A program made the translations under genes and the position numbers. The notes below the pieces were generated by a model that was not told where the DNA came from, made no database searches, and was given only the letters and a program-made list of their open reading frames with translations. DNA of 64,000 nt from Neoarius graeffei (taxonomy: Eukaryota > Chordata > Actinopteri > Siluriformes > Ariidae). Shown here one piece after another: positions 26,290 to 38,200 of this stretch (positions are counted from its first letter, which is position 1; the number at the start of each line of letters is the position of its first letter). Location: positions 51,064,400 to 51,128,399 of the forward strand of contig NC_083596.1 of assembly GCF_027579695.1 (NCBI RefSeq), in the 5' to 3' direction.

Positions 26290-28098
26290 TGGACTGTATG
26301 CTACTGTCCAAATAAATAAATATATACATAATATTTTTCCTTTTGTAAATACTGAATCCACTTCAATTTGCACAGTATTAGTGCTTTTTACAAGCATGCA
26401 CACACACACATGCACACACACACATGCACACACACGTCGCCTTGCAAACCCCAGCTAGCTCGGGTTTCTCTGTGTAATAAATAATATGAATAAATCACTC
26501 TGGACTTTTGTGTGTACTGAGATGTGGATTCATGCAGAATTCGAATATTATTATTTTTCTTTAAACTAACTCCCTTTCTCCTGACAAGTGCATTCTGGGT
26601 AATCTCAACATGGTTTGGACTATACTTGACTGTGAAATGGTCAAAATAGTGCACTCTGTAGTGAGCAGGGTGCGGTTTTGGATGTGAGCATCACCATGAC
26701 AACATGTGAGTTCAGTTCTGAGATAAACGCAAAACAGTGTTTTTGATGACGAGTGATTCGGGACAGAACCCAAATGAAGCAACAACACAAGGACTTGTAC
26801 ACAAATAGACACATTTTGTATTGAGGTCACACACTGATATTTGGTTCTGTTAGAGATCACAGTAACTCAGATCAGGAAGTTTAAACACACTTAAAGGTTC
26901 CTTGATTCCTGTAAAATGTCCTCAGGCTTTTGAAAAGGTTCCTTGATTAAAAAGGTTCTGGGTTCCTCCTAAGGTTCCTCAGCCTTTAAAACATTTTTAG
27001 CTTGTGTTTCTGGTTCCTGTTTAAAGGTTCCTGGGAATATGCCTGGGATCCTGATTGATTGATTCATGTCTGGAAAAAATCTTTAAGAGGTTCCTTAGAA
27101 GGTTACCAAGTTCCTGAAAAAGTTCCTGGGATTTTGAAAAAATTCCATGTGTTAAAATTTGTGGGTTCCAAATAAGGTTCCTGAAAATGTTCCTAAGCCC
27201 TTAATATATTTCTGGATTTGTGGAACACAGTAAGGTTCAAATAAGGTTCCTTTGGTTCTGGAGAGAAAAAAAAAAAAAACAATGGGTGACCCTAACAAGG
27301 TTCCTGAGAAGGTTCCCAGGTTCCTGGAAGAAAAAAAAATCACTCATGTAGTGTGTACACAAGTTCATGGATGAAAAAAGATTCTGGGTTCCTAATAAAG
27401 TTCCTGAAAAGGTTCCAAAGCTCCTCAAAACATTTATTGGTTTGTGTAAATTATTTTAGGGTTCAGAGATGCCAATAAGGCTCACTGGTTTCTGGGGGGA
27501 AAAAATTCTGTCCTTAATAAGGTTCCTGGGTTCATGAAAAAGTTCCTGGTTTTTTTTCCATAATATGGTTCTTAAAACGTTCCTAAACTTCTTACACACA
27601 TTTCCAGGTTTGTGAAATGATCCTTGGTTTGTGATTTTGTTTTTCCATTTCTGAAAAGGTTCCTGAGCTCCCAATGTTCGTTGTTTCTGGGGGAAAAAAT
27701 TCCACAAAGGTTCCTGAGAATGTTTGTTTGTGTCTGAAAAGGTTCCTTACAAAGTTGCTGGGTTCATGAAAAGGTTCCTAAAATTGTCTTGCTGTTCAAA
27801 CATAATATTGTGACTTACTGTGAGAATTTAATATCAGCGTGCGCGCACACACACACACACACACACACTCACTTGCCTTATAGACTATTGAACCTGCTGT
27901 GTGTGAATCCAGGACTTTAACACAGATGTGTGTATTGCAGCAGACGGAAGTTGGTTCTAGAGTCACAGCAGTGTATTCTGATTCTAGAACATCCTGTAGA
28001 ACCAAATTTTCTCTGAGGATCCTCATGTCATGGACTGCTGAGATGTAAACTAAAACCATGATTACAAGACGAGTGTATTTAAAATTTACCAGCTCTCC

Positions 28099-28131
<33 letters not shown>

Positions 28132-29900
28132 AGTCTCAGGAATGAACAGATTTATCATGAACTCAACTGAAGATGTTAATCTTGATGTTTGCTATGACGA
28201 AACGATTAAATCGCAATTTTTTGTGACGCAGTGAAACAACCTCTTAATCGTGTCCTCAAAAAGAAACTCTTCATTTTTTCGGTTCTTTATTGTACCGTGT
28301 TGCATTTTGGGTTTGAGTTTTTGTGCCGTTGCAGGCCGGCTGAGTGGATTTGAACACTTTGAAGTCTCGTGGTGTAACAGCGATATACGGCTAAGTGTGT
28401 TTGGTTCTGTATCGAACGAAACACTCGCTTTTGAAAAAAAAAGAGAAAAGACAAAGCCCCCTAAAAAAAAAGGAACTTTGTAACTCTTTGGGTCTGTAGA
28501 CTCAAACAAAATGTAAGTCTCAATGACAAAATGTGTTTGTTTTTCTTCAATAAAGCCAAGCCCTGTTGGTTATGTCAGTTTCGACTCTTCTTGTTTTTGG
28601 TTTCTCTTCCTCAAAATAAAAAAAATCTTGCCCTTTCAGAGATTTTTACTCACTGCCTGTTGTTCCTCCACACTAGGGGGCGACATACTGATCATCAATA
28701 ACCACTCATCTTTCAGTTAGCCCCGCCTCCTGTGCTTTGATAGGCTGATAGCTCCAACTCACAGTTACGCAGCGTGTTTATGGAACATGAAGGCAAAAAT
28801 AATTCCCACTCCGTGTTTCTCTGGTTGCTATGGTCATGTGAACAAATGTACACTGTTGAGAACATTTAGAACTCTTTGTGGTTCTTCCATTGTCCCTCTA
28901 GAACATGGAATACCAACCAAGGGGTACTCCAGGGGCAGGGTTGGGAACCAGTGCTCTGGAGGAACCTTTTACTGAGTGAGCTGGAAACATAGAAGTAAAA
29001 AATGGAAAGAATGAAATCTTGAGGAACCTGAAGAGTTCTCTGGTTGTCCTACTGATGGAACCCTTCAATGTTTCTCTGTCCAGTCTGCTTCCAGGCAGAA
29101 ATCTTTATGGAAGCTAATTATGGAATAATTAAAGCCCTTAATTATGGAATGAACTCTTGAAGAAATCTTTTAATCTAAGTGTAGACTCTGAGAAAGCACG
29201 ATACCATTAACAGTGTTCCACATGGAACCATTTACTGGGGAGATATGATCCCTTAATTTTTCAGTAATCTCTTAGAGAACCATTACTTTGTCTAAACGTG
29301 GAAAATTTAGAATCCTTTGGTCGTCCCTGTGATTGCTGTTTTTCCACCAACAGGGTATGGGTTCCGTTCTGGTTCCTTCACCAAATTTTGAACCGTTAGG
29401 AGCATTTCAGCCAAAAACAAACTGGTTTGGAACCTGTAAAGTTGGTTTCCAGCTGGAACCAAAATATAGCTGGTTTTTCCAGCGCAAACTGTGACATCAG
29501 TGGGCGTGTCATTAGTTTAAAGAGGAAGTGGAGAGCAGTGATGGAGAACACAATGGAAAAGATACATCTTCAAAAAAAAAAAAGTGGAACAAAAACAAAT
29601 ATGTGCAATAACAGAACAAAAGCTCACAGGTCATCACTGAGCTCCACCATCTTGCAATTACTGTTCACTCTCGTCGTGAATTGATGCGCCCTCTGTTCAT
29701 GATGTGTACTTGATTACAACGGTTCAGCTCAAAACTGGTGAAAACATGGGCTGGTTTTTCTCACCAAGGTTCAAAGAATCCTGAACTGAACCGGTTCAAG
29801 AACTCGTTCCCTGTTGGTTTAAAAAGGGGTCTGAGGGAAACTTTAAAGGTTCTATGTGGAGCTCTGGAACAGATTGGTTCCAAGTAGAATTCCAAACAGA
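24185..29900. repeat. Diffuse degenerate repeat of aaggttcctgggttcctgaa type
   Basis: Stretches at about 24190-24620, 25690-25930, 26885-27790 and 28860-29880 are composed largely of phrases such as ggttcctg, gttcctgaaaagg and cctgggttcc. Spacing is irregular and divergence heavy. Between them lie ordinary sequence, a (CT)n at 26179-26201, a (CA)n at 26245-26286 and GT/CA runs near 27842-27866 and 28108-28130. It looks like a very old expanded minisatellite. Open frames through it (for example with GTFSGTLLGT) are compositional. Confidence 0.65.
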
Positions 29901-30602
29901 ACCCTTAAAGAAGCCTTTAAAGGGGGACATGCCATAGACTTTCCAAAAGTAGTTTATATTATTGCCCAAGATGATTTTATAATTAAAAAAAACAAAAAAA
30001 ACATCTTGGTTCTTTTTCTTCATGCCGTTTTAGCGTGGTGTAAAAACCCTGTAGTATTAGACAGACTGGGTTTCAGCTGGTTTTTAAATATTAAATATTA
30101 AACATGAAATATGTAATGAGCTTCGCTCTGATTGGCTCAGTCATCCACACTCAGGGAATCGTTTCGCTGCGGTCTTCACATTGCTGGGTTTTAAAAAAAA
30201 ATTCTTCATATAGCTGAACAAAGTACATCCATCAGACAACATGTTTCTGTCTAAATTCAGTGTCGGGGGCCGTTTGTTCTTTGGGGCAGTCAGCCAACAC
30301 ACTGTCAAAGGGGGAAGGGGAGGGAGTTTTTCCATCACATTCTACTCGTGTTATGTTCGCTGTGATGGTTCGAGACAGTTTGTCCTGCCTCTGACTATCG
30401 TTATGTTCCATGGAGTCCAGCCCCTTTCAGGCGATTCCAGTGCGGTTGAAAATGCTGACCTTGGTTCATGACAAAATGGCGCCATAAGTACAGAAAAACG
30501 AGCAGGAAGTTCTCTTTCGCTCTGAGCTGTGCGAGTGTGTGTGCTGAAACACAGTCAGAGAGATTGTGTCTTGATTGTGTCTGGGTTGTGCAATTCGTAA
30601 GA

Positions 30603-30608
30603 GATTAC

Positions 30609-30643
<35 letters not shown>
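30603..30643. repeat. (GA)n microsatellite
   Basis: A run of gagaga units in intergenic sequence. Confidence 0.9.
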
Positions 30644-30649
<6 letters not shown>

Positions 30650-30764
30650 GGTCTGTGTCGGTCATGACTCCAAACTCCAGCAATGACATGACAGCGTTTT
30701 AAACTGGACCCAAATTTTTGAACAAGAACCTTGTGTGTGTAATATCAGTCCCAGCTGATTAATA

Positions 30765-31003
30765 CAGTGGCATGCAAAAGTTTGGGCACCCTTGAGGAAA
30801 ATGTCTGTTACCTTGAATAGTTAAGTGAGCGGAAGATGAACTGATCACCAAAAGGCATAAAGGTAAAGATGACACATTTCTTTAATATTTTCCGCAAGAT
30901 TACATTTTTATTTCCATTATTTACAGGCGTAAAATACCAAAAAATGAAAAGGACCTGAAGCAAAAGTTTGGGCACCCTGCATGGTTAGTACCTAGTAACC
31001 CCC
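30765..31003 (-). mobile_element. Tc1-like transposon (third family), end carrying the terminal repeat
   Basis: After a TA (30763-30764) the sequence starts cagtggcatgcaaaagtttg, the terminus of a well-known fish and frog Tc1-like family. It continues in reverse orientation as the 3' flank of its transposase, up to the end of the coding region (gttagtacctagtaaccccc), where the Gypsy element interrupts it. The other part lies at 38052-38200. Confidence 0.85.
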
Positions 31004-31304
31004 TGTGGCAGTGGGGGCGTGGTCAAGCGCCGGTCTGTGACCGGAGGGCGGAGTCAGGGAAGGTAAGTGGCAGAATCACTACACCTGATGTCAATTAACC
31101 TGTGTTTGTGTGTCTTCCCAGTGACTGCGCCTATATAAAGAGAGAGAGAGCAGAGGAAGTGAGCTCTCTCCTGAACCAGACGACTTGTGTGTGTGTATGG
31201 CTGGGAGAGTAAATTTGTGTCTGAAAAGAACAAATAAACAAGTTATGGAACTTTATTCTGGCCTGCCGTCTTTCTGTGCTCCTCCCCCTCCTATGAACTG
31301 CTAC
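31004..31304 (+). repeat. 5' LTR of the Gypsy element
   Basis: Begins tgtggcagtgggggcgtggt, contains a tatataaag box near 31133-31140 and an aataaa near 31224, and ends near ctatgaactgctaca. Its 3' partner begins at 36690. Confidence 0.85.
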
Positions 31305-32425
31305 AGTGGTGCCGAAACCCGAGACCGAGCACAGGAAAAGAACAGCCCCATGGAGTCCTCCCCCTTCACAGACCTGGTCCACGCCCTCGCCATGGCCCAG
31401 CAAAGCCAGCACCAGGTGCTAGTCAACCTCCGGAAGGAGCAAGAGCACCGGTTTGAGGCCCTGGTGCTGGCGCAGCAGGAAGATCGACAGGCGTTCTGGC
31501 ACCTCCTCGCGTTGGCGGGGTCCACCATCTCCACTGCCGCGGGCCCTTCTTCCCTCACCCCAAGATGGGCCCGCATGACGACCCCGAGGCCTTCCTCACG
31601 CTCTTCGAACAGGCAGCAGAGGCCTCGGGCTGGCCGGTGGAACAGCGCACCGCGTGCCTCCTCCCCCTGCTAATGGACGAGGCGCAGCTGGCCGCGCTAC
31701 AGCTCCCCGCCAATCGCCAGCTGGTCTACGCAGACCTTCACCTGGCCGTCCTCCAGCGGGTGGGGCGCACCCCCGAACAAAAGCGACAGCGCTTCCATGC
31801 TCTGCGTCTGGAGGAAGTCGGCCGGCCATTGGCGTTTGGCCAGCAGCTCCGGGACGCCTGCTGGCGGTGGTTGAGGTGGTTGTCGGTGGTTTGGCCAACA
31901 ACCGCAACGCCGAGGGAATCATCGATCAGGTGGTACTGGAGCAGTTCATCGCCTGCCTACCAGAGAGAACCGCAGAGTGGGTCCAGTACCACCGCCCGGC
32001 TTCGCTGGATCAGGCCATCGAGTTGGTGGAGGACCATTTGGCGGCTGTTCCGATGGCAGGACAGTGGACATCCTCTTCTCTCCTCTCCTTTCTCTCTCTC
32101 CCCCTCTTTCCTCCTGTGTCTCGTCCTCGCCCCGTTCCCCCACCGCGGAGGCGGGGGCCGGCCCCACCCCAGCCAGCCCGTCGCACCTGCGGTGCCCTCC
32201 CGTTTTTCCCTTCTGTGTCTGTCTCTTACCCCCCCTCAGGTGAGTGAGCCCCAGATCGCCAGTGCAGAGAGGAAGCCCGGGCCGGTTTGCTGGCGCTGCG
32301 GGGAGCCGGGCCACCTCCAACAGCAGTGCTCGGCAATGGAAGTGGGCGTGGTGGTTCGGATCCCCGATGCGCCAGGAGCCGCCCTCGATCGGGCTGGAGC
32401 ATATCGCATACCGGTGAGTATCCAA

Positions 32426-33476
32426 TAGGGGTGTGCAAAATAATCGTCATGACAATGCATCGCGATACTAACTTTCACGATATACTGCATCGATTCTTGA
32501 CGCCAAATATCGATTATTAATTTTAAAAAATGAATAAATAAAATTGTATGAATGGTTGGCGAACATCAGCCAAAAACAAGTAGAATACAACTTCCAGTCC
32601 TGTAGATGTCACCGTGGAGTCTTTGACGCCCGCTGCCTTCATGCCAGTGGCATTTCTGGCGGCGGGCTACTGCGACCTAGACATTCTGCATAGACATCAT
32701 ATGCGACTGCGACTCTATTTACAAATCTCGCTGGAACAGCGCGCACGACATGCTTGAGCGCTTTTTAGAGCAACAGCCTGCCATCCACGCTGCACTCCTG
32801 TCTGCAGAAATACGTAAATCTGAGAAGGACATCTGCACACTCACCGAGTCTGACATAACTGCTGCGGTACTACAACATGCTAAAAGAAATATGCTAAATG
32901 AGTGTATTGTTTCCTAATTTGAGGATGCTCCACAAACTATAAATGCATAAGGCATTTAAATATAATGTAAAGTAATGTAACAAATAATATAATGATGATG
33001 ATGATGATGATAATTTAATGTACTGAGTAATATAGTATATATATTTTGATATTTATTATTGCCTTGTCCTCCCATACTGCAGGTGCTGCAAAGAAATTGA
33101 AAACTGCTGCTATTAGTTTTCTTTTATTATTTTTAGTTTTATAAATCCTATGCAATTTTTGTCATTAGTGTGTCCACTCGTTAAGTATGGAAACAGTATT
33201 TGTTTTAATGGCAACTACCTCCAAAGTCGTTTCATTAAATTCAGTTATGAACTGAGTTGCTCTAAGTTATGCATCAATTGGAGACACTATCCAGATCGTA
33301 CACAGCCACTGGTAATTATGCTCTATTTTTTTTTACATTTTCACTGAAGTATGTTGAATATATCGCAATGCATTGCAATAATTCAAGAATCGTGATGCAT
33401 CGTGATAGTATCGCATCGTAGCATGTGAATCGTGATTCGAATTGAATCGTGACTTCTTTGCCAATACCCACCCCTA
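32426..33476 (+). mobile_element. Non-autonomous hAT element inside the Gypsy element
   Basis: Terminal repeats start taggggtg at both ends. A perfect 8-bp target duplication, gtatccaa, stands at 32418-32425 and 33477-33484. Subterminal regions are rich in atcgtgatgcatcgcgat-like repeats. The middle (about 32716-32872, plus strand) encodes a remnant of a hAT transposase helix (RWNSAHDMLERFLEQQPAI followed by EIRKSEKD). It is internally deleted and about 1.05 kb long. Confidence 0.92.
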
Positions 33477-36400
33477 GTATCCAAGGGGATACATATCAGG
33501 CTCTTGTGGACTCTGGCTATAATCAGACCTCAATTCACCAAAGCCTGGTGCAAGACGAGGCATTGGGGGGAGCACAGGGGGTGAAGGTGTTGTGTGTGCA
33601 TGGGGATGTTCACAGCTACCCTTTAGTGTCGGTCCACATTTTTTTCCGAGGGGAAAAATTTAGAGTAAAGGCGGCAGTTAATCCTTGCCTTACCCACTTG
33701 ATAATTTTGGGGACTGATTGGCCGGGATTCGGGGAGTTAATGAGCCATTTAGTGAAGAGTGGGTCCTGCCGTAGTTCAGCAGGGGGAGGTCCCGGTGTCG
33801 CATTGGCGGGAGCAGCTGTCACAGAGCCGTCTACGTCATCTCCGCGTCAGAGTGAGGAGCCTCTGGCTCCTCCTCCCTCTCTTGGGGAATCCCTCGCGGA
33901 TTTCCCGTTAGAGCAGTCGCAAGATGAGACTCCGCGGCATGCGTTTGACCAAGTGAGAGTAATCGATGGTCAAACGCTCCAGCCAAACGCCACCCCGTCC
34001 TTCCCCTATTTTTCTATTATGAAGGATAGATTATACCGAGTGACGCAGGACACTCAGACGAAAGAACGAGTCACACAGCTTTTGATTCCAAAGAGCCGCC
34101 GGGAATTGGTATTCCAGGCGACTCACTTTAATCCCATGGCTGGACACTTAGGGCAGGATAAGGCACTAGCCTGACTAATGGCCCGGTTCTATTGGCCAGG
34201 GATTCGCAGCGATGTCCGTAGGTGGTGTACGGCGTGCCGCAAATGCCAGTTAGTAAATCCAGCAGCCATTGCAAAAGCGCCTTTGCGCCCTCTACCATTA
34301 ATCGAGACCCCGTTCGAAAGAATTGGGATGGATCTCGTCGGGCCATTAGATCAGTCAACACGAGGGTACCGCTTTATATTAGTTCTGGTGGACTATGCAA
34401 CGCGATACCCGGAAGCAGTGCCTCTTCGCAATATCTCAGCACGCAGTATTGCGGAAGCACTCTTCCGCGTCATTTCCCGAGTTGGAATCCCAAAAGAGAT
34501 TCTGACTGACCAAGGCACCTTGTTTATGTCACGTACACTGAATGAACTGTATGGGTTATTAGGTATTAAGCCGATCCGCACCAGCGTGTATCACCCACAA
34601 ACGGACGGTTTAGTTGAACGGTTCAATCGCACCCTCAAGAATATAATTAAAAAATTCGTAAGTGAGGACGCACGTAATTGGGATAAATGGCTCGAACCCT
34701 TGTTATTTGCAGTGCGAGAGGTCCCCCAAGCCTCCACGGGGTTCTCCCCGTTCGAATTATTATATGGACGTAAGCCACACGGCATTTTAGATGTGCTGCG
34801 AGAAAATTGGGAGGAGGGACCTTCACCAAGTAAAAACGAAATTCAATACGTTATTGACCTGCGTGCAAAACTCCACACCCTCACACACCTAACCCAGGAG
34901 AATTTGTGGCAGGCCCAAGAACAGCAAACCCGCCTGTACGACAGGGGTACGCGCCTTAGAGAGTTCGCACCGGGAGATAAAGTACTCGTACTGTTGCCCA
35001 CATCGAGCTCCAAATTGATCGCCAAGTGGCAAGGACCCTTTGAGGTCACACGGCGAGTCGGGGACGTTGACTATGAGGTGAGGCGAATGGACAGGGGTGG
35101 GGCGCTACAGATTTACCACCTCAATCTGCTCAAACTCTGGAATGAGGAGGTCCCCGTAGCATTGGTGTCGGTGGTTCCGGAGAAGGCGGAGCTGGGGCCG
35201 GAGGTTCAAAAGGGAGCATTGGCATCGCGTACCTCTCTGGTCCCCTGTGGAGACCACCTCTCCCCGACCCAACTCGCGGAGGTTGCCCAGTTGCAGACCG
35301 AGTTTTCAGACGTGTTCTCGCCCCTGCCCGGCAGCACCGACCTCATAGAGCACCACATTGAGATGCCCCCGGGGGTGGTAGTGCATAGCCGCCCTTACAG
35401 GCTACCCGAACACAAGAAAAAAGTGGTTCGGAAAGAACTCCAGGCCATGCTCAAGATGGGCATCGTCGAGGAGTCCCACAGTGACAGGAGCAGCCCGGTG
35501 GTCTTGGTACCCAAGGCCGACGGGTCGGTCCGGTTCTATGTGGACTATAGAAAAATCAACGTGTTGTCTAAATTCGACGTGTACCCAATGCCTCGTATTG
35601 ATGAGTTGCTCGATTGACTAGGCACGGCTCGCTTTTACTCGACACTGGATTTGACAAAGGGTTATTGGCAGATCCCCTTGACTCCATTATCCTGAGAAAA
35701 AACGGCCTTTTCCACACCGTTCGGCTTACACCAGTTTGTCACACTTCCTTTTGGGTTGTTTGGGGCGCCCACTACGTTCCAGCGGCTTAGGGTCCTCTGC
35801 CCCCACGCCACCTATGCAGCCGCGTACCTCGACGACATCATTATTTATAGTAATGACTGGCCACGGCACCTACAACACCTGAGGGCCGTCCTTAGGTCGC
35901 TGAGGCGAGCGGGTCTCACAGCCAACCCGAAGAAGTGTGCGATTGGGCGGGTGGAAGTACGGTATCTGGGCTTCCACTTGGGCAACAGGCAGGTGCGTCC
36001 CCAAATTAACAAGACAGCAGCGATTGCGGCCTGCCCGAGGCCCAAGACCAAAAAGGGGGTGAGACAGTTCCTGGGGCTGGCTGGCTACTATCGTAGGTTT
36101 ATACCTAATTATTCGGACGTCACCAGCCCGCTGACTGATCTCACTAAAAAGGGGGCACCAGATCCGGTCCAGTGGACGGAGCAATGCCAGCGGGCTTTCT
36201 CTGAGGTAAAGGCTGCACTGTGCGGGGGGGCCACTGTTACACTCCCCTGACTTTTCTCTCCCTTTTATGTTACAGACGGATGCGTCGGACAGAGGGCTGG
36301 GGGCCGTGTTGTCCCAGGAGGTTGAGGGGGAGGACCGTCCAGTGCTGTACATCAGCAGAAAGCTGTCAGTATGCAAGGGGCGTTACAGCACGATTGAAAA

Positions 36401-36689
36401 GGAGTGTCTCGCGATCAAGTGGGCGGTCCTCGCCCTCTGCTACTACCTGCTGAGACGCCCTTTCACCCTCTGTTCGGACCACGCGCCCCTCCAGTGGCTC
36501 CACCGCATGAAGGATGCCAATGCGCGGATCACCCGTTGGTATCTGGCACTCCAACCCTTTAACTTCAAGGTGATCCACAGGCCGGGGGCGCAGATGGTTG
36601 TGGCGGACTTTCTCTCCTGTCGGGGGGGGGGGGGGGGGAGTCAGTTGCAGGCCGGACAGCTGCCCGGCCTGAGTCGGGCAGTGGGGGTA

Positions 36690-36880
36690 TGTGGCAGCGG
36701 GGGCGTGGTCAAGCGCCGGTCTGTGACCGGAGGGCGGAGTCAGGGAAGGTAAGTGGCAGAATCACTACACCTGATGTCAATTAACCTGTGTTTGTGTGTC
36801 TTCCCAGTGACTGCGCCTATATAAAGAGAGAGAGAGCAGAGGAAGTGAGCTCTCTCCTGAACCAGACGACTTGTGTGTGT
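36690..36880 (+). repeat. 3' LTR of the Gypsy element, first part
   Basis: Matches the first 191 bases of the 5' LTR with a single difference. The remaining LTR sequence resumes at about 37929 after the Penelope-like insertion and ends near 38051 at a C run. Confidence 0.9.
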
Positions 36881-36954
36881 CTTTCGATTACGTTCATTAT
36901 GTCTTATATAGAATATTGTTAGTTTTTTCTTTTTTATCAGACATCTAATTTTTA

Positions 36955-37012
36955 GGTTTGTTTACCTGACATGTTTCGACGTACGACTGTCGTCTTCCTC
37001 AGAGTGTCACCG
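36955..37012 (-). ncRNA. Hammerhead-like motif, left copy in the Penelope terminal repeat
   Basis: On the minus strand the repeat reads ctgagga, then gacg..cgtc as a possible stem II, then gaaac, at and gtc. This matches the order of the hammerhead core boxes (CUGANGA, GAAA, GUC). One extra A lies between the first box and the stem. Hammerhead motifs are known in Penelope-like terminal repeats; activity here is not shown. Confidence 0.45.
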
Positions 37013-37103
37013 GATGTTATTGGTGACGCATCTTTTATCAGCTGATGCTTCCGAAGGCGTGGCCTTCCTGTCTGGATTGACAGGTCGGTCACGCCTTCTA
37101 CTG

Positions 37104-37754
37104 TCAGTTCATCCCCTGCAAGATGGCACTCCAGGTATGGGAGAGCATGTATGCTCCCTCATCCCGGTTGATGGTCCTCGGGCTTCGCTTATGGATCTCC
37201 ATGGCCTCCCTGATCCAGCGCTGATGTTTGTTATCTTCTGTGCGGATGACTCTGGCATTCCCCCAGTCCATAATATGATTTTCCCTTTTGCAGTGATCTG
37301 TTATGGCTGACTTATAATTTTCCTGTTGTGCCTTTTCTTTTATTGTTCGGGTTTGTCTTGTAGCTGTCTCCTTTTCGCACTCTTTCTTATGTTCATTTTT
37401 CCTTGTGTTGAAACTCCTTCCTGTCTCCCCAATGTAAGTTTTATTGCATAATTGGCATGGAATCTCATATATGGTGTTGCATCTGTTGTCTGGATGTATT
37501 CTGTCTTTGGGATGAACCAGGATCTGATGGAGTGTTGTGTGTGGTTTGACAGGTGTGTTAATGTTGTGTTTCCTCATTGCTCTTTGAATGCGTTCCGTTA
37601 TTCCCCTGATGTATGGTAATGTCACAACTCCCCTGTGTTCTTGTTTGTAGGTTTGTTTTTTTCTCTTTCTTCTGTGTTTTATTGTTTTTGACCTGTATGC
37701 TCTCCCATACCTGGAGTGCCATCTTGCAGGGGACGAACTGACAGTAGAAGGCAT
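37104..37754 (-). pseudogene. Penelope C-terminal fragment with GIY-YIG endonuclease domain
   Basis: A 216-codon frame on the minus strand. Its middle and C-terminal part show the linker VTLPYIRGITERIQRAMRKH, then TIYEIPCQLCNKTYIGETGR and a following R-x3-R-x2-EH segment. These are the GIY, YIG and catalytic arginine region of Penelope-like GIY-YIG nucleases, followed by KSAITDHCKRENHIMDW. The first 25 or so codons read through the inverted terminal repeat and are not the native start. The reverse transcriptase that should precede it is missing. In intact elements this domain nicks target DNA. Confidence 0.85.
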
Positions 37755-37832
37755 GACCGACCTGTCAATCCAGACAGGAAGGCCACGCCTTCGGAAGCAT
37801 CAGCTGATAAAAGATGCGTCACCAACAACATC

Positions 37833-37890
37833 CGGTGACACTCTGAGGAAGACGACAGTCGTACGTCGAAACATGTCAGATAAACAAACC
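37833..37890 (+). ncRNA. Hammerhead-like motif, right copy in the Penelope terminal repeat
   Basis: Same core on the plus strand: ctgagga at 37843-37849, gacg at 37851-37854 pairing with cgtc at 37864-37867, gaaac at 37868-37872, and gtc after a two-base loop. The acatgt around the third helix is self-complementary, which would suit a dimeric form. The extra A beside stem II leaves function doubtful. Confidence 0.45.
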
Positions 37891-38051
37891 TAAAAACTAG
37901 ATGTCTGATAAAAAAGAAAAAACAAACAAGACTTGTGTGTGTGTATGGCTGGGAGAGTAAATTTGTGTCTGAAAAGAACAAATAAACAAGTTATGGAACT
38001 TTATTCTGGCCTGCCATCTTTCTGTGCTCCTCCCCCTCCTACGAACTACTA

Positions 38052-38200
38052 CCCCCCCCCCCCCCCCTTTGGCAAGTATCACAGCTTGTAAACACTTTTT
38101 GTAGCCAGATAATAATCTTTCACTTCTTACCTGGGAGATTTTCACACATGCGTCCTTGCAAAAGGCTTCCAGTTCTACAAGTTTCAACAAGAAGAACAAC
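38052..38200 (-). mobile_element. Second part of the Tc1-like transposon split by the Gypsy element
   Basis: Reverse-strand reading gives LEAFCKDACVKISQVRSERL and then SGYKKCLQAVILAKGG, the C-terminus of a Tc1-like transposase. It continues into the part at 30765-31003 across the Gypsy insertion. Similarity stops near 38200, so the 5' part of the Tc1 is lost. Confidence 0.85.

Larger units (their letters stand above)
36881..37928 (-). mobile_element. Penelope-like retroelement, truncated, with inverted terminal repeats
   Basis: About 1.05 kb inserted in the Gypsy 3' LTR with a duplication of about 13 bases (gacttgtgtgtgt). Its ends are inverted copies of each other: about 36930-37146 against 37690-37915, over 200 bases with few differences. 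The minus strand encodes the C-terminal part of a Penelope polyprotein including a GIY-YIG endonuclease. No reverse transcriptase is present, so the copy cannot move on its own. Inverted and tandem pseudo-LTRs are known for this order of elements. Confidence 0.88.
31004..38051 (+). mobile_element. Ty3/Gypsy LTR retrotransposon of Gmr1-like type, broken, with nested insertions
   Basis: A fossil element of about 4.9 kb once its two nested insertions are excluded. The 5' LTR is about 31004-31304; the 3' LTR is 36690-36880 plus 37929-38051, split by a Penelope-like element. A primer-binding-site-like stretch follows the 5' LTR. Internal parts in order: gag with a CCHC knuckle (about 31350-32420), protease (about 33480-33750), integrase with its zinc-binding part and core (about 34020-35150), reverse transcriptase (about 35270-36100) and RNase H (about 36260-36620). 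Integrase precedes reverse transcriptase, the arrangement described for the Gmr1 group of deuterostome Gypsy elements. The coding part is broken by a small number of disruptions besides a hAT insertion. The LTRs differ at about four of roughly 300 positions, so insertion was recent. It sits inside a Tc1 element. Confidence 0.9.
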
